In this document: positions 56,511-64,000 of the stretch, in pieces
How positions within the stretch are numbered: the stretch's first letter is position 1
Layout: each line of letters starts with the position of its first letter
Assembly (NCBI GenBank): GCA_001465935.1
Contig: LNKV01000001.1
Coordinates: forward strand, 434,001 to 498,000
Reading direction: 5' to 3'
Length of the DNA stretch: 64,000 nt
DNA from: Clarireedia homoeocarpa
Taxonomy: Eukaryota; Ascomycota; Leotiomycetes; Helotiales; Rutstroemiaceae
Program-made: the position numbers and the translations under genes
Notes under the pieces: generated by a model
The model's database searches: none
The model's input: only the letters and a program-made list of their open reading frames with translations
Told to the model about the DNA's origin: nothing

Positions 56511-59258
56511 TCTTTTATTACTCAGTAGTTAATTTCCGTTGGATACCAATTTTTAATTAGACAAAGTTCATTTCCAAAGTGCATAAAAACAAGATTGATG
56601 AGAGATTAATGAGTTGCTAACCATTTTGATGAAAAATCTAACCCTTGACCTCCAGTAAAAAGTCATCACAATCCAGCTCGTAAGCATGCCATTCCATCAA
56701 TGCTTCCAGAGTCACACTGATATCCTCCTGTTTCCTTCAAAAATACGAAAATAGCTCGTTATGCCGTTGCATGAGGGTTCTAGCGCTTGGGTGTAGATAG
56801 TAGAACCTGTTTCAAGCCTTGTTCATCGGTCCAATTCTCGGCTCGTTGAACAAAAAGTGAACAGCTTTAGCAATGTTCTACAAATTTACACTGTAATTCA
56901 CTTAATTCCTTTCTTCACTGTAATGTAACAGCCGCCAAATCACGAAGAGCGTCGTTGTTCAGCTGCAGCATAATGGATGGAACTTGAAAGAATTTTTTTG
57001 CCAAGATATTGGATTTAATTTGATGGGAGTTTTATGAATGGCGATAGAATTAACATCGGAGCAGCTCAGGCTTCCTTCGGATTTTTTTTGTCGTCTAAAC
57101 TCAATGCCCACCCCTATTCTAGCCTACTACACATGTATTTACGTGGAGTAGTGCGAACCAGATTTCTCCATTTATGAGATGGCTAACAAAATACCGCATG
57201 ATTATAAATCAAAGATTTATTATACCAATGATCTGCTATGGGAGTATGTAATCTCCACATCGAAGATAACAAGCTCAAATTGTCAAAGACGCCGATCGAG
57301 ATTCGGAGCCGAAAGCGAAATAACCGAGAATTATGTAAGCAAGCAGCTCTTCGCTTAAATTTTGCCTAGCCTTTGGGGGGTGCACACAACTGGATGCTGA
57401 TGGAGGCTCTTTGTTAACCAGCCTGTGTTATTATGGCGCTTCCTAGGTAGAACTAAATGTTGAAATCTCGTGAGCGTAGGCCATGAAGCAGAATTGTCGA
57501 GGACGGCGACGTAACCTCCTGGCTAGGCAAGCTATACCATTCTGACCGCTAGAGGAAGATAAATTCGAATTAACTTATGACTACATGGAGTGTTTTCGCC
57601 CAAGTCGCATGAAAGATTCGATTCTTAGACTCTGGGAAGAAGACCTGGGGGCTCAAGAAGTAGTAGCATTAATTTTGTAAAAAATCATCGATCTACCTAC
57701 CTCTACGACGCTCGCGAGACCCAATCTCTACCTACTGGGCCCTATCTTGCAATTTTGATTCGCAGATCTCGATGCAATGCTTTGATACTAATAATGCTAA
57801 GAAAACAGGACCTCTATCTTGGCTTCCATGAGGAAGCCATGAGATAGATGAAGGAAAGCACGAAAGTATAGCCAGATTTTGGTTCAATCCTTAACCACTG
57901 TCGCCAAAGTCTCCGGCATGAAGCCAAACATATCAGTAGCAATGACATATCTTGAAGCAATCGAAAGTTGCAGAAAGTTGTTCATTGCAAGTTAAGATCC
58001 CCCAAATATTTCAACAAGCATTGTAATGTAACCCTTGCACGACTGATTATTGCGATTTGCGTAGTCCACCTAACGTTGTTGCCCGCCAGTTTATCTTTCT
58101 TTCTATTTGGTTGATGGATGATGGAAATTTATCGTTGGTCTCGCAGCGTCTTAAGAACATTCGGTGTTTCTAAGAGGATTTGCTTGAGATGGGGGAGTTC
58201 TTCTTTTGTAGTAACGCACGCTGAGTGTTTTTCGAAGGAGCAGTGCTCTCGTATGGGAGGGAACGTTTAAACGGCCGAAGCATTATTTGATAGTTAGCAT
58301 AACAATAATAAGAATTAGGATGTGATTCTCGCGCGCACATCTTTAGGGGAGAATACCAATTACCTGGTATTTATATGCTTGAGAAAACTAGCATCTGACT
58401 TGAAGAAGCTCGTCGCACTCAGCACAGCCTTGTTCTGTGCTGTCTAAATTAACTTATACCTCTAGGATTTAGAATAGACAGTAGCTCGCAAGGCTATGAG
58501 AAACGATCGATCTGTGAACTCTCGGCCTTATCAATTGCAGTAGCCTTGTCACGCGTCTCCTAAAGTAGTTTGTCAACATTCACCTAGAGGAATTTACAGA
58601 GCGAAAGGCTAGTAATTGCAAGCTATACAGCCCTTAACAATGCCTTAACACTGCTGAGAACTCTTACGATCTAACTGAAGATAATATTTGAAGCTGCTAT
58701 CTTTCCGCAGTCCGAGCGTGTTGCCTACAGGCCAACGGCGCTTCGGTTGCGGCTTCTTTTCCCACGTACCTCCAGCACGCGAACGCACGAGTAGTAGGGC
58801 CTGGCGTCAGGCGGGTGTCTAAGTGTCTCTCCCCTGCAGGGCACTCAAATCTCCGCAGGGAACCCCTAAACCTTCTGTACCTTGGTTTAAGGATGTGCGA
58901 CCGATTGAGTAGCTTCAGATGGTGTCCGAAAAGTGTTCTAACCCGCTGCTACTCAGGCATGATCCGACCCGCTCTTAGCGGATGTAGGGCCTCCGGGCAC
59001 TGCGGCCGTGACAAGCAACCGAGCTCCCGTCAGCTCCCGTCAGCTCCCCCTGGGGGCTTGGCGGGCGTGGATGGAGCCTTTGGATTGATGGCAGATGACT
59101 ATTTCTCTCCTTCAACAGACTCGCGGCAAGCCCAAGCCGATAACCGCCCTCGGGCGTGACGCGGTGGGCGGTATCCTCCTCCTTAAACGACGCTCATACC
59201 TCAACTACAGAAGCACGGAGCGGAATCGAAGCAGAAAACCCTCAATTTTTATAGATTC
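56511..59258. other. Gene-poor region with GC-rich island
   Basis: About 2.7 kb. The left 2.2 kb is AT-rich and holds no ORF above 60 codons, which suggests old intergenic or heavily mutated sequence. The right end carries the GC-rich island described separately. Confidence 0.45.
58706..59182. other. GC-rich island of unknown origin
   Basis: About 475 bp of markedly GC-rich sequence within AT-rich surroundings. It contains a doubled CAGCTCCCGT unit near 59032-59052, several short inverted repeats, and short blocks resembling the conserved core of nuclear group I introns (ACTCAAATCTCCGCAGGG at 58843 followed by AACCCCTAAA, and TTCAACAGACTCGCGGCA at 59111). The 58815-59159 ORF in it looks like a by-product of composition. 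Its identity is open. Confidence 0.35.
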
Positions 59259-60325
59259 ATGTGTTTACGAAGTCACAGCGCTTTGGAACATTGTGCCGCC
59301 AATCTTGAAGCAACACAACGAGTTATCGAGAATCATGGTATGTGGACATCATTTACACTTTCATTGCAGATCTGCGGTCTAAGGCTTCTCAACACCCATT
59401 CGCAACTGGTGACATACTTCATTTCACCAGCTCTTTTTAGCAATCCTCGTATTTCTTGATCATTTTTAGCCAGCTTGCGAGCTTCACAGACTCTGCGATC
59501 AATTTTGGTCACGGTTGTGGCATTCGCAAGGATTTTCTCATTGGTGACCTAACATCTTTTCTCAATGACTCCGCACCCACAGACCTAGCCTGAGATGACT
59601 AATAGCTAAATGTCCATCATTGAAAGAAAGATATACATACATCATATACTGATTTGAAATTAGAGAGAAGCAGGAAAAGAGCCCCAGGTTCTTCCAAACT
59701 CCCATCACAAGAATTCGACAACAAAACGCGGGAGGAAGACAATATGGAAGTCGACGACAGTAAAGCCATAGTATTTATCAAGCTCAATCCAAACAGCGAC
59801 TATGAAACTGTCGACCCCGATGCCAACCCTAGACTTCAAAGAAAGCGCAAGATCACGAAGATAAGAAACTGGGAGTTTACAGAAGGACAGGATCTTACCG
59901 ACCCCGAGTTTGCATTTCGAGACACAGTCAACGCTCTTCATGATCCTGCAGGACTGAGACAACCCAATCAAGATTGATGTGAGGCAATATCGCCACATTT
60001 TACGTTTTGGTTGGAATAACCAACAGATCATTCGGGCCTTGAACGAAAGCTATCGTCAAATAAAATTTTGTGGTCACGGTGAAATTGGTCACGGTGGTAC
60101 GGCTTCTCCACATTTACCATAGTCGCAGAAAGAAAAGGATCTCTTAAAGCACCAAATAATCAAGTGCTTGCAGAATTAGGTATGAATTACAAAGTTCTAT
60201 CGGTTCAAATAGGCTAACTCCTGCTTCTAGTACACTCGAGAAGATATGCCGTGGGGCTAGATGCCAACCAACTTGAACACGAACCTGAAATACGTGAAAC
60301 AACAAGCGAGACCTCCGTTGACTAA
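59259..60325 (+). CDS. Hypothetical protein in five short exons, L-N-x2-R signature (copy 3)
   Basis: Reconstructed from small exons: 59259-59337, 59664-59926, 59973-60069, 60123-60179 and 60231-60325, 196 aa with continuous phase. Best supported are the last two introns (53 nt, and 51 nt with CTAACTCC branch region), which join QIKF to FAERKGSLKAPNNQV and AELVHSRRYAVGLDANQLEH. The third exon encodes LRFGWNNQQIIRALNESYR, the same spacing as the signature in copies 1 and 2. Exon 1 (MCLRSHSALEHCAANLEATQ) and the 46-nt intron 59927-59972 are the weaker calls; a frameshift near 59927-59972 is the alternative. If exon 1 is wrong the start may be the ATG at 59744. No known domain. Confidence 0.55.
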
Positions 60326-61376
60326 ACTGAGCAAGTGGGATATTTTGGCCGGGAAAGGAGTCTTTATCGTGAAAAGTTATATGAAAACAATCAACGATCG
60401 TTTATTTTCGGATTGAGTTGGAGCAGGATGCAAGAAACAATCTGAAAGTTTGGGGATATCTCACAGCGTCTTGATAAAAGCGAGCTGCCTCCCAGCAAAT
60501 AAAGAAGCCTGAAGTATATGCTCATATTTTTGTGTTGTGTTGTGTCTGCTGCAGACAATGGAAGGGGCGAAGAACAAAGGGAAGAGTCCTGCGGATCGAC
60601 AGCTCAGACAATGAGCTCCTTGCCAAGATATCAACCGAAAACGCATCTCGAAGGAAGGAGTGACGGAGGTGAAGGGCTACATACGGCTATTTGATTACAT
60701 TGGGTTTTGAATTGTGGTTCTTCTTGTTTGAATTACCTATGTCACAACTTCTCACGGATTGGGTCGTGTTACAAAAAAAATCTATAGTTTAGATGAGAAT
60801 GCTAAAGATCAGCATGGCAAAAAGACCTCATAGATAAAATGTGATTCAGAGCCTAGGTGCGATGGAGTATCTGTTTGACAGTCTCTAAATATAAAGTACG
60901 ATCAATGTGGAACAGTCGCAAGTTTCTAAGGGCGGGCATAGCAACATATCTAGGATACTGCTAGTCTGTCACTTTGGCAACGATCACGTTTAAAGAAGCA
61001 CACTGATAACCATTAGAAAAATTTGCGTCTTATTCTTCATACATAGTTTCCGAATTGGATAAGAAAACTTCCTGCGTTTATATAGTTTCTGAACTGGATA
61101 AGAAAACGTCCTGTGTTCTCAAATTTTACATTTCCTTAAAAGCATAAAGAATTTCGCCGCAGCCCAACTCCCGCATATCCTGGCACAGCATAAAATCAAT
61201 ACTACCACGTATGGTCTAACTGACTAATCAACCATTTCCTCAAAGACTGTCATGATTTCTGGGTGCTCGCCATCTTCAACATATCATCTCTTGCAGCAAT
61301 AACTTGTGAAATGTCAGATTTGGCTTTTGCCCTTCTTCATCGTTTCTACTTGCGTAGTCGGGAGGTTCATACCGTT
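60326..61376. other. AT-rich spacer
   Basis: About 1.05 kb between convergent hypothetical genes. A short direct repeat (ATAGTTTC, then GATAAGAAAAC) occurs near 61045-61110. No gene seen. Confidence 0.4.
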
Positions 61377-62447
61377 CTAATCGTAATTTATCTCCTTCTG
61401 TGAGTGCTCGCGGATCTTTGCCATAACACGAGCAGCGGAATCGTCGCGGAAGTAAGACATCTCCTGTCGCAGCTCATGCGCTGTTCTCAAAGGAACTCTT
61501 CGATTTTGTCGAAGAGGTAAGGAAGGTATGAATGCCTGGCGCTTGTAACCTCGCTTGGCATTTGGAACATTGTATTGACGTGCAGCTCCCATGGACCCTT
61601 CTTGTTGCACCATCCTCTCGATCCGAGAATTGTAGGCCTCTGCGATTGCAGCCCAGTCTATAGTGTCTCCTCCTTTCTGATGGGTCTGAACAATGGTCAC
61701 CAGAATATCTCTCTCTTCAATAGTCCAAAATTTAGCATTGTCGTATGGCTTACCAACGCAGCGGCGAATAACCTGTTCTCTCCAAGCATTAAGTTTTCTT
61801 ACATCCTCCCTCTTCCCCAAATTCACTTTTCTTCCATACACATGATCGACGCGGCCTTTGATAAACTCTCCTGGAAGTTCTGGGTTGTCCCATTCTTCGC
61901 TTAATCTGATACGTAATAGATCACGTCGCGGATTGTTCAAAAAAGCTCGACTACGATCAATCGTACCGTCTTCAATACAGCGTCGCCCTCGGATTCCTGA
62001 AGATCGATGCGTTTCAGTGCTCTATGATCAAATTAGTACTGAAGATAAGGAAGGAGGCTGGCCAATTCATACATTAGCTGCCAAGTCATCTTCAGTCATT
62101 TCGTGTGGGCTCTGGGCTTGGGTCTTCTTCAAATCTTCTTCTGTGAGAACGCGGTCTGAGCCTTCTTTATCAATCTTGACGAAGGTATAATGACCTGACA
62201 ATTGCACTAATGCTCTGGCGGCAGCCATAACATCGGCGGGGCTCTCTGAAAGATCACCATTTTCGTCGTATTCTACATCAGTCTCTTGAGAAAAAGAATC
62301 TTGAGGGCTGTCAGGTACCACACGTAAAGCGGCAGAATTATTCTTTTGCTTACACGATTCCATGTCATCTTCGAGAGCAGCTTGGTTAGAATCAAGCTCA
62401 ATAGATGATGAGAGATGCTTGTTCAAGCCGCGCGTAATCGCAACCAT
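61377..62447 (-). CDS. Hypothetical protein with SANT/Myb-like segment (copy 4)
   Basis: Two exons, 62447-62073 and 62021-61377, across a 51-nt phase-0 intron with a TACTAAT branch site, 339 aa. The N-terminal 125 residues are acidic and Ser-rich (VEYDENGDLSES). After the junction the sequence is basic: STETHRSSGIRGRRC, then LLRIRLSEEWDNPELPGEF and VNLGKREDVRKLNAWREQVI, which fits the family signature with VNL in place of the F-x-W. Next is FWTIEERDILVTIVQTHQ followed by IDWAAIAEAYNSRIERM, the pattern of a SANT/Myb-like domain shared with the gene at 55290. The C-terminal part is basic with LPLRQNRRVPLRTAHEL. Probable nuclear or DNA-binding protein by inference only. Confidence 0.78.
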
Positions 62448-63601
62448 AGCTTTAGATTTTTAACGAGGGTCTGCGAGAGAAGTAGATGCTTAACAAACAA
62501 AGGCTGCACAAAGTTGTGTGAAGATAATGTTTAGAGAAATGGTATTTGATTAGGAGTCGACGAGAAGATCAATGGCACGTCAAAGTGACACCACTTAGAG
62601 GAAAAGTGAAAATTGAGGTTTGAGACAGGTAGACACCTTGTGAGACCTTTTTAAAGCTGAACCGTCGGAAATAAAAGATCAAAGTCATGAAAATAAACGA
62701 AGAGTGAGTTACTTCAAAGTCCTAAATGGGAAGAGGTATTTCCATATGCGGAAATATATGATATCACAGAAGAAAGTATTGGCTGACTTGATATCAGAAC
62801 GTTTTAGCATTTACTCCTGCTGCCTTGAGGATTGAAGAACGGTCAGCTCACAGATCTCTTCTTCAGGGAGTCTATTTCTTACTGTGCTAGTCCCATTGAG
62901 CAAGGATACTGCGTTCTGAACAAGCCCTCACCTTCTATACCTAGACTTTTAAGTGAATGAATTGCTAATTTACGCCCTCACACTACTATCAATTCTTGAC
63001 TTGAAGTCATTTAAAAATCCCAAAAACACCGTCTTCTTTATAATATCCCAGATATATATTGTTCGTCTTGAGCAGTACTGGACTGTTCAGCCTACTTAAA
63101 ACTCTTTACTTTTCTAAAAGATCTTCTCATTCTTGCAAAATTATCTCCGATCTAAAACCTACTCGGCGAGTCAAGTCTTGTTCTAGACCAAGTGACTGTA
63201 ATAATAACGCGTAACTACAGTAACAGGTTTTACGACTAGGCACTTTTGAATTCACTACTCTGCAGAAGAAAGCCTAGACTTTTTAGGTAAGAACACCGCT
63301 GTATGTATGAATATGTGCCAGATTTAGATCAAGTTGACATCTTTTTTCTCTCTCTCATCATCAGCCTTCTTGCAGCAAGATCGAAAATCCCAATCAACCA
63401 CCGTGTTTCGACAAAATATGAAGACTACGTCTATTCCATCACGTTTCCATTGAGGAGAACAAAACCATATGTTCATTGCAAAACAACATCTCAAGGTACG
63501 TGACTATACTATCTTCATTCTCATCTCGCAAGAGTAGACGAACGAGATATTTTCTTGCTGCTGCTTGGGTAGCTCCGAATTTAATCTAATAGACGTCACA
63601 G
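62448..63601. other. AT-rich spacer, possible 5' exon of the last gene
   Basis: About 1.15 kb. A small exon at 63471-63497 (MFIAKQHLK) followed by GTACGT could splice in frame to the gene at 63602 across a 104-nt intron; otherwise this is 5' UTR. The ORF at 63303-63503 shares this stretch in another frame. Confidence 0.4.
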
Positions 63602-64000
63602 ATGGCGCAAGATTCCAGCTCCGTTTCATTTCTCCAGGCATTCCCTTTGCTTGCTCGCGAGTTCAGGAGAAGAAATGATTGTAAAGCATCAGAAACGCAA
63701 AGAAAAATAAAAGCTCTTATTGACGACATTCATCCCCAAGGTTACGAAATGCTCGATGGAATTGACATAAATGACGATAGATCTATTGCTCGCATTTTAA
63801 ACGCATGTGTATATTCGGAGAAGTTCCAAGAGGAGCGAGACCCAGTCGAAAATCCCGCCGAACTCGCCCTGACCGCCGCCGAAAAACACGCGGTTGATGC
63901 ACTTGTCAAACTCACCTTGACCGCCGCCGAAAATCAAGTGGTTGATGCGCTTGCCAAACTTTACAACAGGAATGGCCTCCTACGAGACGTTATTCGTTTG
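63602..64000 (+). CDS. Hypothetical protein, 3' end beyond the window
   Basis: Open from ATG at 63602 to the window edge (133 codons). It begins MAQDSSSVSFLQAFPLLARE and has a helical, charged character. Near the edge it carries a duplicated 16-residue unit (LTAAEKHAVDALVKLT and LTAAENQVVDALAKLY) encoded by a GC-rich direct repeat at about 63868-63963. INDDRSIARILN is faintly like the L-N signature of the neighbouring family but its spacing is off by one. Function unknown. An upstream exon at 63471-63497 may add nine residues. Confidence 0.6.
   Translation, partial: MAQDSSSVSFLQAFPLLAREFRRRNDCKASETQRKIKALIDDIHPQGYEMLDGIDINDDRSIARILNACVYSEKFQEERDPVENPAELALTAAEKHAVDALVKLTLTAAENQVVDALAKLYNRNGLLRDVIRL

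Noticed and set aside
58815..59159. 114-codon ORF in the GC-rich island
   Set aside because: High GC lowers stop-codon frequency; the translation looks random.
63303..63503. 66-codon ORF upstream of the last gene
   Set aside because: Its frame does not splice in phase to the ATG at 63602; a different frame of the same stretch does.
1..64000. CRISPR arrays, bacterial operons, riboswitches
   Set aside because: The sequence is eukaryotic with spliced genes; none of the tandem repeats has a repeat-spacer structure.

Overview
The window looks like nuclear DNA of a filamentous ascomycete. The genes are split by short GT-AG introns (mostly 43-100 nt), many with a CTAAC-type branch site. Gene density is about one per 2.5-3 kb, and spacers are AT-rich with microsatellites. 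The product set (Cdc7, condensin, Chs4-type chitin synthase activator, UGGT, PDAT) is typical of Pezizomycotina. Leotiomycetes (Botrytis/Sclerotinia type) is my best guess, but that is inference and not something I could search.

From 0 to 51 kb is ordinary housekeeping territory. In order: PDAT/Lro1 (-), NatC catalytic subunit Naa30/Mak3 (+), TLDc/Oxr1 (-), uroporphyrinogen-III synthase Hem4 (-), Erv1 sulfhydryl oxidase (+), a poorly resolved hypothetical (-), ribosomal protein uL15 (+), Cdc7 kinase (-), condensin subunit 1 (+), Chs4/Skt5 with a CaaX tail (+), meiotic Hop2 (+), a two-finger CCCH protein (+), proteasome Rpn12 (+), Chl1 helicase (+), a DUF1917 protein (-), Dph7/Rrt2 (+), alpha-COP (-) and UGGT (+). 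I derived exon borders by joining frames across GT-AG introns and requiring phase continuity and family conservation; the joined exons are given in each entry.

From 51 to 64 kb the character changes. Spacers lengthen and recognisable families disappear. Six genes of unknown function follow. Four of them (51262, 55290, 59259 and 61377) share a short signature, roughly aromatic-x-W-[DN]-[ND]-x3-I-x2-L-N-x2-R with a following glycine, at identical spacing. Two of these also share a downstream SANT/Myb-like segment. This looks like a dispersed, lineage-restricted gene family. One member (59259-60325) is split into five short exons and is invisible as a long ORF.

Other points of interest: the alpha-COP gene stops at 861 codons and lacks the C-terminal domain that binds epsilon-COP. 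The last coding exon of Chs4 contains only the end of the CaaX box, so retention of the final intron would swap a prenyl anchor for a long hydrophobic tail. A 13-nt microexon sits inside a CCCH finger. The DUF1917 gene carries two introns of about 450 nt. A GC-rich island lies at 58.7-59.2 kb. The 4.4-kb spacer at 25.4-29.8 kb is packed with simple repeats.
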